NCBI RefSeq assembly: GCF_010669305.1
Contig: NZ_CP048649.1
Coordinates: forward strand, 434,001-498,000
Length of the DNA stretch: 64,000 nucleotides
Direction of reading: 5' to 3'
DNA from: Aminipila butyrica
GTDB lineage: Bacteria; Bacillota; Clostridia; Peptostreptococcales; Anaerovoracaceae
In this document: positions 16,468 to 24,587 of the stretch, piece after piece
Numbering within the stretch: position 1 is the first letter of the stretch
How the letters are laid out: each line of letters opens with the position of its first letter
Made by a program: the position numbers and the translations under genes
Notes under the pieces: generated by a model
Seen by the model: only the letters and a program-made list of their open reading frames with translations
Told to the model about the DNA's origin: nothing
Database searches by the model: none

Positions 16468-17623
16468 TAAACCGTTGGTATCAGCTTTAATTGTCGCATA
16501 TAATAGCGGTGATTTAATATTTGAAACCATTGATTCCGTTCTAATGCAAGATTATCCTAATATAGAACTGATAATCAGTGATGATGCTTCTAAAAAAGGT
16601 TTCGATAAACAAGAAATAGAGGAGTATATTAAAAAAAATCGACAAAGAAACATTAAAAATTACAAGGTTTTTAAAAACACTGAAAATCTAGGCACGGTTA
16701 AGCATTTAGAAAATATGAGAGAAGTGGCAAAGGGTGAATTTGATATTTCGATTGCTGGTGATGATGTATGGATAGACAATACTGTTTTTTCAGACTTTAT
16801 AAATCGATTTATTGAATTAGGAGATGCTGCAGAGTTTATAGTATCACAGGTACAAATGTGCGATGAAAAATTAGAAAAAATTATTTCAAACTTCATACCT
16901 GATGATGAAATTGAAATAATAAAAAAAGGCAATCAAAGTCAATTGTTAAATATTAGTATATATCACTGTATTCTTCCTGGATTAGGCTCAGCATTTAGAT
17001 CTACATTTCATAATAAAATAGGTAAATTGTCAGATCAGTATAAGCTAATTGAAGATTGGACAACCCATATAAGAGCTTTAAAAAGAGGTATTCCAGTATT
17101 TTATCTTGATAGGGTTACTGCGAAACATAGGGATGGTGGCGTTAGCCATGGGAATTCAAGAAATTGTTCTGATACTTATTTTGATTACTGTAGGGATTTA
17201 TTGGTACTTTTTGAAAATGAAATTATGCCTAATTCGCATGATTTCGACGAAAATGCTTTTGAAAAAGCACTATCAAATCATGAATTTCGGAAAGAAAAAT
17301 ATATAGAAGAGTTTAATGCTTATAAAAGATATTCATCTAAAAAAGAAAAAAAAATTCTTGGAATCTCAAAATGGAAAATTCAAGAGTATTTAAAGAATAA
17401 GTTAACAAAATTTTGCAATCTGAATGAAATTAAAAAAAATCTTATATGCAATGCCATTTTATTTATTGCGGTAAATTCTATTAGTTTTAAAAATAATACT
17501 TTAATGCCAAATTTTATAAATTATTTTATTTTTATATGCAGTATGTTTATGTTTTTTTTGTTAAATTTACAAATTTTATGCAAATTTATTATATTGTTAA
17601 ATAAAATTAAAAAGCTGAAATAG
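16454..17623 (+). CDS. Family 2 glycosyltransferase with C-terminal membrane segments
   Basis: 389 residues. The GT-A domain (residues 1 to about 240) has SALIVAYNSGDLIFETIDSV, ISDDASKK and the acidic motif AGDDVWID. Residues about 320-389 hold two hydrophobic segments that should anchor it in the membrane. AGGAGG lies just before the ATG, inside the end of the radical SAM gene, so the two are translationally coupled. Codon use is strongly AT-biased. Donor and acceptor are unknown. Confidence 0.85.
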   Translation: METNNKPLVSALIVAYNSGDLIFETIDSVLMQDYPNIELIISDDASKKGFDKQEIEEYIKKNRQRNIKNYKVFKNTENLGTVKHLENMREVAKGEFDISIAGDDVWIDNTVFSDFINRFIELGDAAEFIVSQVQMCDEKLEKIISNFIPDDEIEIIKKGNQSQLLNISIYHCILPGLGSAFRSTFHNKIGKLSDQYKLIEDWTTHIRALKRGIPVFYLDRVTAKHRDGGVSHGNSRNCSDTYFDYCRDLLVLFENEIMPNSHDFDENAFEKALSNHEFRKEKYIEEFNAYKRYSSKKEKKILGISKWKIQEYLKNKLTKFCNLNEIKKNLICNAILFIAVNSISFKNNTLMPNFINYFIFICSMFMFFLLNLQILCKFIILLNKIKKLK

Positions 17624-17648
17624 AAAATAAAAAAGAGGTATACTGGCT

Positions 17649-20348
17649 GTGAACAATGAAGATTTAGTAAGTGTAATTATAGTAAGTTATAATAGTGAAA
17701 ATACTATTATGCAAACACTAGAAAGTATAAAAAGTCAAACTTATAATAAAGTTGAATTAATAATTACAGATGATGCTTCCTCTGATAATACTGTAGAATT
17801 ATGTAAACAATGGATAGCCAATAATCAACAAAGATTTATTCAATGTGAATTAATAGTATCAAAGGAAAATTGTGGAGTCGCAGGAAATTGTAATAGAGGT
17901 ATAGAGAAAGCATTAGGAGAATATATCAAATTAATTGCTGCAGATGATATTTTAATAAATAATTATTTAGAAGATATGATAAATGGCATGGGTGATCATG
18001 ATATTGCTTTCTGCTATGAATATTTATTTTGTGAATCAGAAGAATTAGAGAAAGATGTTAAATATCTAAAGGTTGCCCCAGAGAGTTTAGAAACATATCG
18101 TTTATCTTATAAAGAATTATATAAAAAGCAATTGGTAAGGAATGATTTTAATGCCCCTACAGCGTTAATTCGAAGCCGTGTATTTAAAAGTATTGGAGGG
18201 TATGATGAAAATTATCCATTTATGGAAGACTTACCTTTTTGGCTTAAATGTGTTAAAACAAAGCAAAAAATTTGCTTTGTAGAAATTTATGGTGTATTTT
18301 ATCGCAGAAGTATGAAAAGTATTTCTAGAGGCGTTTCAGAATTTGGAATAGATGTTGAAAATGAAAAGCAAAAAAAATTCAAAAGTGATTACGATAGATT
18401 TTTAAAATTAAGAAAAAAGGAAATGTTTAAGCATGGTATGATAAAACAATATTATTTAACCTTTGGAGATGAGATCTATAGAGATTTTAAACTTAAGCAT
18501 CCTGAGAAAAAAATTATAAAGCTGATTCTTTGGTTATTTACACCATTTATAAAGCATGATTTTCTTTCTCGATTCTTAGATAACTATTTTATTCAAAATC
18601 AAGAAAGATTAAATAAAAAATATACAGTTTTACAAAATTATATTGAACAGAAAAAAGAGTATTATATAAAAAAGAATGACTATTTTAGAGATTTTAAAAA
18701 GCAACAAATGAATTTAATAAAAAAACAAAAAATGAAATGTAGATATATGAAATTAGAACAACAAGATACTGTATTATATAATGATTTAAAAAAGAACTAT
18801 AAAAAGAATAAAAATGAGTTAAGGAGAAATTTCCGTAAGCAAAAGTATGAAATAAAAAAACAGAATATTAAAGTAACTTTCTTAGGCTGGATAATATTAA
18901 AATGGGAAGTTATTATTAGAAGATATTATATAATATTACTTGAACAAAAAATTTCTCCATTTATATGTAAGTTATTTCTTTTGCTTTCGCCTATATCAAT
19001 TTATCATTATATAAAACATTCTATAAATAATTTTAATAACTGTGTTTTTAAATCTATAAGATCTGAGGATAAAACTATTAATTTTGATATTTTAGAGATA
19101 AAATATCGTACTGCACCATCCTTTAAAGGTCAGATAAAAATAAAAAATGAATGGGAGTATCTTCTTAAAAGGGAATTAGCGTTACAAAAAAAATATCTTA
19201 ATCATAAAACAAAAGGCCCCATTAAAATTGTATTTGTAATTCATCTCCTAGCAACCATTTCTGCAGTAGAGACTATATTTATAGCAATGGAAAAGGATAA
19301 AAAATTTAAGCCTATCATATTAATTGTTCCTGGTTTACAACCAGGAATGGAAAGCAATTATTATTATAATGACGGCCTAATAGAATATATACAGGAAAAA
19401 GGATACAATTATGCATTAGGTTATGAAAAAGGAAATTGGCATAGTATTTTTGAGTTTGATCCAGATGGTGTTTTTTTTCAAACGCCGTATGAGAGTCAAC
19501 GGCATCCAATATACTCATATTCTAATGTGAAAGCATTCCCTAAGATTATGTATACGCCGTATGGACCTTGGGTGATGGATAAAAGTGTAGATGATTATAT
19601 TTCTTGTGGAATAGATAAGAATTTTTTTAATACTTGTTGGAAGATGTTTGCAGACTCTCTTACAATAGAGATAATGCAATATGCAGCACCAGAATATCTT
19701 TCAAAGTGTATATTAACAGGTACACCTAAAGTAGATTATGTTTGGAAAACAAGTGGAATAGTGGATACATATTGTTGGAAAAATGTCAAAGGTAAAAAGA
19801 TAATCTGGCTTCCACGTTGGGGAATTGAAGAAGATAGAACATCCTTTTTAGATTACTATAGATATTTCCTAAACATCATAGAGACGAAAGATATAAATTT
19901 TGTAATGAGACCACATCCACTACTATGGAAGGATCTGAAACAAAGCCAAGTCATGTCAGAAAAAGAAATAGAGAATATCATTAACCAATATGATAGGGAA
20001 AACTCGTTCATAGATGATGGTTGTTATGATTATAGAGAAGGATTGCTAAGCTGCGATTTTATAATTGCAGATTTTACTTCTGTAATATATGAATATATAC
20101 CAACAATGAAGCCCATAGTTTATACCCCTAAGGATAATACATTAATAAATCCCCTAATAATGGATGTTTGTTATGTTGTCAGAAATGGTAATGAGATGAA
20201 ATCTGTAATTGATGATTTATTGTTAGGAAAAGATCCAATGAGAGAAAAAAGGAAGAGACTAATTAATCAATTGAATTATTTCCCGAATGGCAAAAGTAAT
20301 GGGGAAGATATTATGGAATATATAAAAACTAATATAGCAAATAATTAA
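17649..20348 (+). CDS. Bifunctional GT2 glycosyltransferase / TagF-like (CDP-glycerol type) transferase
   Basis: 899 residues from a GTG start behind GAGGT (no in-frame ATG nearby). Residues 1 to about 240 are a GT-A domain with VSVIIVSYNSENTIMQTLES, TDDASSDNT and AADDI. Residues about 330-410 form a very basic, Lys/Tyr-rich coiled region. Residues about 530-899 resemble CDP-glycerol glycerophosphotransferases (TagF family): MYTPYGPW, LTGTPKVDYVW, FVMRPHPLLW, then SCDFIIADFTSVIYEYIPTMKPIVY, where the H and the DxTS motif are the expected catalytic and substrate elements. It may build a repeat unit that mixes sugar and polyol-phosphate. No tagD-like CDP-glycerol synthase is in the window. It is the last gene before the operon terminator. 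Confidence 0.83.
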   Translation: MNNEDLVSVIIVSYNSENTIMQTLESIKSQTYNKVELIITDDASSDNTVELCKQWIANNQQRFIQCELIVSKENCGVAGNCNRGIEKALGEYIKLIAADDILINNYLEDMINGMGDHDIAFCYEYLFCESEELEKDVKYLKVAPESLETYRLSYKELYKKQLVRNDFNAPTALIRSRVFKSIGGYDENYPFMEDLPFWLKCVKTKQKICFVEIYGVFYRRSMKSISRGVSEFGIDVENEKQKKFKSDYDRFLKLRKKEMFKHGMIKQYYLTFGDEIYRDFKLKHPEKKIIKLILWLFTPFIKHDFLSRFLDNYFIQNQERLNKKYTVLQNYIEQKKEYYIKKNDYFRDFKKQQMNLIKKQKMKCRYMKLEQQDTVLYNDLKKNYKKNKNELRRNFRKQKYEIKKQNIKVTFLGWIILKWEVIIRRYYIILLEQKISPFICKLFLLLSPISIYHYIKHSINNFNNCVFKSIRSEDKTINFDILEIKYRTAPSFKGQIKIKNEWEYLLKRELALQKKYLNHKTKGPIKIVFVIHLLATISAVETIFIAMEKDKKFKPIILIVPGLQPGMESNYYYNDGLIEYIQEKGYNYALGYEKGNWHSIFEFDPDGVFFQTPYESQRHPIYSYSNVKAFPKIMYTPYGPWVMDKSVDDYISCGIDKNFFNTCWKMFADSLTIEIMQYAAPEYLSKCILTGTPKVDYVWKTSGIVDTYCWKNVKGKKIIWLPRWGIEEDRTSFLDYYRYFLNIIETKDINFVMRPHPLLWKDLKQSQVMSEKEIENIINQYDRENSFIDDGCYDYREGLLSCDFIIADFTSVIYEYIPTMKPIVYTPKDNTLINPLIMDVCYVVRNGNEMKSVIDDLLLGKDPMREKRKRLINQLNYFPNGKSNGEDIMEYIKTNIANN

Positions 20349-20452
20349 TAGAGATTCATACTATGAAGTTATCTTGAAACAATTTAGAGAGTTAAGTGCC
20401 ATGGCAGAAGAAAAGGAAGAAAAATAGGGAACCAATAAGAGTTGTAGCAGCA

Positions 20453-20495
20453 AGTGTGAATAGAAATCATTGATTTCATTATTCACACTTTTTTC
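20453..20495 (+). terminator. Strong intrinsic terminator ending the polysaccharide operon
   Basis: A 10-bp outer stem (20453-20462 with 20480-20489, AGTGTGAATA/TATTCACACT) encloses a second 7-bp stem (20463-20469 with 20471-20477), followed by TTTTTT. The region 20349-20452 between the last gene and this hairpin holds nothing else I can support. Confidence 0.92.
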
Positions 20496-20543
20496 ATTGT
20501 GTGGTAAACTTTAAGGAAAGAAAAGATTTCGGGAGGTTGGATA

Positions 20544-20783
20544 TTGGTCAGAGAGATTATAGCCAAAAGGCCCTACAGGCATTTTAAGGGCAGGCTTTAC
20601 TATGTCCACGATATCGTCATGCACACGGAAACCAGGGAATGGATGGTGTCCTATCAGGCCTTGTATGAGCCTTATGGCATGTTCGTCCGCCCACTTGCTA
20701 TGTTTGCAGAGGAAATAGAATCAAATCGACCAGATAACGTGACAAAACAGATATATCGGTTTGAACTGTTTAAGGGCATGTGA
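20544..20783 (+). CDS. DUF1653 family protein
   Basis: 79 residues. The start is a TTG placed 7 bases after GGGAGG. The family pattern is clear: YRHFKGRLYYVHDIVMHTET, then MVSYQALY, then FVRPLAMFAEEI. DUF1653 proteins are small cytoplasmic beta-rich proteins of unknown function, often encoded alone. GC content returns to the level of the flanking chromosome here, just after the terminator. Confidence 0.88.
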   Translation: MVREIIAKRPYRHFKGRLYYVHDIVMHTETREWMVSYQALYEPYGMFVRPLAMFAEEIESNRPDNVTKQIYRFELFKGM

Positions 20784-20845
20784 AAAATTTGCTATAGCAG
20801 AATATCCGATGAAGGATGTGACAGTTATTCACTCAGGGGGGGAAT

Positions 20846-22186
20846 ATGAGAAGAAAAGAAATGGGAAAGCTATTTGTTCTGGCGTTTATCTGCATAACGT
20901 TACTGACCACTACAGGGATAGGGGTTGACGGGGGGATCCCGGTATTGTCTCAGGCGGAAAATACTCAGCTGACAGCTCTGTTAGGAGATTTGGATGGGGA
21001 GGCGCCGAGAACGGTTAGAGATCAGGTGGGCGCCTTATTGCACCAGGTCCAGCAGCTAGCTCAAGCCCGGGAAGCCGAAGGTAACTACGAAATGTCGGAA
21101 GAAGAAACGACTATCTGGAAAAAGATCACGGCCCAGCTGGATGCGGAAACCATCCGGCAGTTTGGGGAATATACGGATGATGAACCAGAAGAGAAGGCCG
21201 AAGTGGATTATGGAAAAACCACTATGTCCAACCTGAAAGGGACTCTTTCCAGAACAGACTGGAATGCGCTGAATACTCTGCGGGAGGATTATTTTAAGGC
21301 GGTAGAGGAAGACGATGAAGCCTACGACGTGGATGTAGAGGCAGAAATGAAATCTATTATCACCAAATATAAACGGCTGGATGCAGATGCGGTAGTGCTG
21401 AACCTGTTAGATGATAAAAATCAGAAGAACCAGGGGCTTTTTTACATAACCGCTAATCAGCAGGCCGTATACCAAGAGGGCTGGAAGAATGGTTTAGATA
21501 CGCTGACATGGAAGGAGCAGAAGAAGCTGGCGGAAAGTTGGCAGCAGGTGACGGCCATTCTGCCTAAAGACTGGTTTGCGCCTTTTCAGTATTTTAAAGT
21601 AGGCGGAGATGGGGTGGATGGTACTTATGCGTATGTAATTCCAGTGGATGATCGGGGTGAGCGGTGGTGTATGGCGGTGGACCCAGCGGATATCACCGAA
21701 GATGGATTGTTCCCTTATACGGTTGTCCATGAAATGTGTCATTACTGGACCTTAAACGAAAAGCAGGTAGAGTACCTGGGAGACCAAGTGGCCTATTATC
21801 CGGCGGAAAGGTATAGCGACTGGGAATGTGTGGCCAAGGAGGATTCATACTTACAGGCCTTTTATCAGGCATTCTGGCAGGATATTATCAATGATTGGGC
21901 GACAGACCCGGAAAATCTGTATTTTTACGACCGCCACCAGTCTGAATTTGTTACGGGCTACGCATCCACAAACTGTGCGGAGGACCTAGCGGAAAGCTTT
22001 AGCGCTTATGTATTTCTAAAATCGGCGGATACGCCGGAGGTGCAGGCAAAGCTAGATTTTTTTGATAGCTATCCGGAGCTGAGACAAAAGAAAAAGGAAA
22101 TCTTAAAGATGGTAAAAGAAAATAAGGTTTATGTTAATCCACAGATTGAACCGTATGAGGATAAGCACTTTGCAGAAGAGATATAA
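20846..22186 (+). CDS. Secreted zinc-metallopeptidase-like protein
   Basis: 446 residues with an N-terminal signal peptide (hydrophobic core LFVLAFICITLLTTTGIG, residues about 9-26) behind a G-rich ribosome binding site. An acidic helical region of about 180 residues precedes a catalytic-type domain with HEMCH at 295-299 and a downstream CAEDLAESFSAY, where Glu379 or Glu383 could be the third zinc ligand, as in gluzincins. It is therefore probably an extracellular zinc protease or a wall-associated relative. I cannot assign a named family. It sits between DUF1653 and galE, neither of which indicates a substrate. Confidence 0.75.
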   Translation: MRRKEMGKLFVLAFICITLLTTTGIGVDGGIPVLSQAENTQLTALLGDLDGEAPRTVRDQVGALLHQVQQLAQAREAEGNYEMSEEETTIWKKITAQLDAETIRQFGEYTDDEPEEKAEVDYGKTTMSNLKGTLSRTDWNALNTLREDYFKAVEEDDEAYDVDVEAEMKSIITKYKRLDADAVVLNLLDDKNQKNQGLFYITANQQAVYQEGWKNGLDTLTWKEQKKLAESWQQVTAILPKDWFAPFQYFKVGGDGVDGTYAYVIPVDDRGERWCMAVDPADITEDGLFPYTVVHEMCHYWTLNEKQVEYLGDQVAYYPAERYSDWECVAKEDSYLQAFYQAFWQDIINDWATDPENLYFYDRHQSEFVTGYASTNCAEDLAESFSAYVFLKSADTPEVQAKLDFFDSYPELRQKKKEILKMVKENKVYVNPQIEPYEDKHFAEEI

Positions 22187-22209
22187 GTAGAAGATAGGGG
22201 AATAGGTAT

Positions 22210-23259
22210 ATGAACATTTTAGTCACCGGTGGAGCGGGGTATATAGGCAGTCACATTGCCTGGGAACTGCAGCAAAAAGGTTATTCGGTGGTGATATACG
22301 ATAATTTGTCCACGGGACATAGCTGGGCAGCTAAAAATTGTGAATTGGTAATAGGCGATTTATTTGATGTCAAGCGGATGGAAACAGTATTGGAAGAATA
22401 CGCTATTGATGGAGTTATCCACTTTGCTGCCAGTTCGCTGGTAGGCGAATCTGTTCGCAACCCAGCAAAATATTACGAAAACAATGTGCTGGGCAGCAAG
22501 CGGCTGCTAGATGCTATGAGGAGTAAAGGAGTGGATAAGTTGGTTTTTTCCTCCAGCTGTGCTACCTACGGATTGCCCACACGGATTCCCATTACCGAAA
22601 GCGAATTGCAGCAACCCATTAACACCTACGGATGGACGAAACTCATCATTGAGCAACTGATGAGGGATTACGGAAACGCCTACGGATTGCAGAGCATCGC
22701 CCTGCGGTATTTTAATGCGGCTGGTGCAGCCTACGAAGCCGGATTAGGCGAATCACACCAGCCGGAAACCCATGTCATTCCGCTACTGCTGGAAGCTGCC
22801 GCCAGAAAGCGAGAGCACTTCTCCCTGTTTGGGCAGGATTACCCTACAGAAGATGGAAGCTGCATTCGAGATTACATTCACGTAAAAGATCTGGCTCAGG
22901 CTCACATACTGGCACTGGAAAAGCTTATAGCCCAAGAAGAGGAGATAAAAACAACCAATGCCCCTAATTCAGGCAGTTTTGACTGTTTTAATTTGGGAAC
23001 TGGAAGCGGGGTGTCCGTTCTGGAACTGATTCGTACTGTGGAATCGGTAACTGGCAGTAAGGTACCGATTGAAATTGGCCCAAGGAGGCTAGGAGATCCA
23101 CCGATATTGGTAGCGGATAACAGCAAAGCGGTTCAAATACTGGGCTGGAAGCCAATTTATTCAGAGATACAAAACATTGTGGAAAGTGCCTATAAATGGG
23201 AAACGATTAAAGCCTTTTGGGCAGGGGATACAAATCAAATCAGTAATCGGATTTTCTAG
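22210..23259 (+). CDS. galE: UDP-glucose 4-epimerase
   Basis: 349 residues. NAD-binding GGAGYIGSH is near the N-terminus, followed by the SSSCATYG segment and the YxxxK catalytic pair in TYGWTKLI, then LRYFNAAGA and IRDYIHVKDLA. It interconverts UDP-glucose and UDP-galactose (and possibly the N-acetyl forms), supplying precursors for surface glycans. It has its own ATG behind a GGGGAAT region and ends just before a bidirectional terminator. Confidence 0.95.
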   Translation: MNILVTGGAGYIGSHIAWELQQKGYSVVIYDNLSTGHSWAAKNCELVIGDLFDVKRMETVLEEYAIDGVIHFAASSLVGESVRNPAKYYENNVLGSKRLLDAMRSKGVDKLVFSSSCATYGLPTRIPITESELQQPINTYGWTKLIIEQLMRDYGNAYGLQSIALRYFNAAGAAYEAGLGESHQPETHVIPLLLEAAARKREHFSLFGQDYPTEDGSCIRDYIHVKDLAQAHILALEKLIAQEEEIKTTNAPNSGSFDCFNLGTGSGVSVLELIRTVESVTGSKVPIEIGPRRLGDPPILVADNSKAVQILGWKPIYSEIQNIVESAYKWETIKAFWAGDTNQISNRIF

Positions 23260-23318
23260 GATACTTCTATTTCACGGAAAAATCTGCAACAAATCATAGT
23301 AAATATATCAAGACATAC

Positions 23319-23367
23319 AAAAAGAGCCACAGATGTTTCTTCAGCACCATCTGTAAGGCTCTTTTTT
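23319..23367. terminator. Bidirectional terminator between convergent genes
   Basis: AAAAGAGCC and GGCTCTTTT form the outer stem, ACAGATG and CATCTGT an inner one. Poly-A on the left and poly-T on the right let it serve both galE and the minus-strand gene ending at 23373. Confidence 0.88.
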
Positions 23368-23372
23368 TCTTT

Positions 23373-24458
23373 CTAGCGGAGGTTCACCGACTTGATGAGT
23401 ATTGACATGGTTCCGTCCGTATTCATAATAAATTCAATGTTTTTTTGGTTCTCCAGATAGTCTACCGGAAGGCTGATTTCGATACCAGTATCTGTGGTGA
23501 TTTTTTGTTTTCGAGCAACGTTTTTTTCAATTTCTGAAGTTACTTCAAAGGCTCGAGTGGATAAACCTTTTTGAGCTACTTCTTCTCGGTATCGCTGCTG
23601 GGCAGAAAGATTGCCATCAAATACAGAGTTGGTAATCCGGTCAATTTCTACAATGCTGCTTTCGTCCACACAGGTTTTTAGCTCCGTTTTCAGTTGGGAA
23701 ATCTTCAAAGGGTCTTCTCCGTAATATTCCTTGATAACTTTTTCTGCTGCTTTTTCCACGATTTTAACTTTTGTCTTAGGGGAGAGGTCGGTGCCTATAT
23801 GAAAAATTTCTTTGGACAGATAAAATTCTTTGGCACCGTTGATCTCGTATTTCCTCTCCTTAATCAGTACGCTGAGATCATCTAGGCGAATAAAGACAAA
23901 TTCATCCAGCTTTTGGTTCTCATTAGCAATCGTGGCATTTTGTTGGATAATGCCCGTCTCCTTTTCCTCATCCACCATGGCGAAGTGGTGGATGTAAGAC
24001 TGCTTGTAATTGAACTTCAGCAGGCCAAAATAAATGCCGTTGTCATATTTAAAGTGGCAAACCAGCAAATCGGCCGGTGGAATGTTGGGATTGGACAGAG
24101 CCAGTTGGAATATTTTTTGTGCCAGCTGTTGAGAGGCCTGGATAAAGTTTTGGGGTTCCAGGTTCTGGAGGGCAGTTTGAAAGGCTTTTGTGTCGAAGGG
24201 GTCTACCTCAGAGTTTGAAGAGGCTTCGCTACCCACATTTCCTTCTGAAACTTCCTCCCATGGCAGGTCCTCTGCCAGAGCGACCTGTTGGAATCCCCCC
24301 TTTTTAATGTCTCCGTCTTCCATAGCCCGCAGGATATGGGTTTTCAGAAATTCATCCGCTTGAGGACTGAAAGCCATAAGCCGGTCAGCCAGCACTGGTG
24401 TGTCAATACTGGTATCCAATATATGTAAAATGGCTTTATCTATTATAATATCGTTCAT
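23373..24458 (-). CDS. Nucleoid-associated protein (NdpA/YejK, NA37 family)
   Basis: 361 residues. The N-terminus MNDIIIDKAILHILD and the central LLVCHFKYDNGIYFGLLKFNYKQSYIH match the 37-kDa nucleoid-associated protein family. Family members bind DNA in the nucleoid, with poorly defined roles in chromosome organisation. An acidic stretch around residues 60-90 is not conserved. AGGAGGTAAAA precedes the start. It is separated from the upstream minus-strand genes by their terminator, so it should have its own promoter in the 24459-24490 gap or be read through. Confidence 0.85.
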   Translation of the reverse strand: MNDIIIDKAILHILDTSIDTPVLADRLMAFSPQADEFLKTHILRAMEDGDIKKGGFQQVALAEDLPWEEVSEGNVGSEASSNSEVDPFDTKAFQTALQNLEPQNFIQASQQLAQKIFQLALSNPNIPPADLLVCHFKYDNGIYFGLLKFNYKQSYIHHFAMVDEEKETGIIQQNATIANENQKLDEFVFIRLDDLSVLIKERKYEINGAKEFYLSKEIFHIGTDLSPKTKVKIVEKAAEKVIKEYYGEDPLKISQLKTELKTCVDESSIVEIDRITNSVFDGNLSAQQRYREEVAQKGLSTRAFEVTSEIEKNVARKQKITTDTGIEISLPVDYLENQKNIEFIMNTDGTMSILIKSVNLR

Positions 24459-24483
24459 CTGATTTTACCTCCTGATGATGGGG

Positions 24484-24523
24484 ATCAAAAGAAAAATACG
24501 GATGAGAAGCTCTCATCCGTATT
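24484..24523 (-). terminator. Intrinsic terminator of the minus-strand glycan operon
   Basis: A perfect 13-bp stem (24495-24507 with 24511-24523) with a 3-base loop is followed on the minus strand by TTTTTCTTTT. It lies 65 bases past the stop of the O-antigen-ligase-like gene. Confidence 0.92.
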
Positions 24524-24587
24524 GAGCCCTTCGGCTAATCAATTTGAGGCCTAAAGGCTGATTTACATTTTTATAGCACCAAGTTTC

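Noticed and set aside
20401..20427. Tiny frame (MAEEKEEK) before the operon terminator
   Set aside because: Eight codons in an AT-rich remnant with no supporting signal.
23694..24218. Plus-strand frames opposite the nucleoid-associated protein gene
   Set aside because: They are antisense shadows of a well-supported family member.
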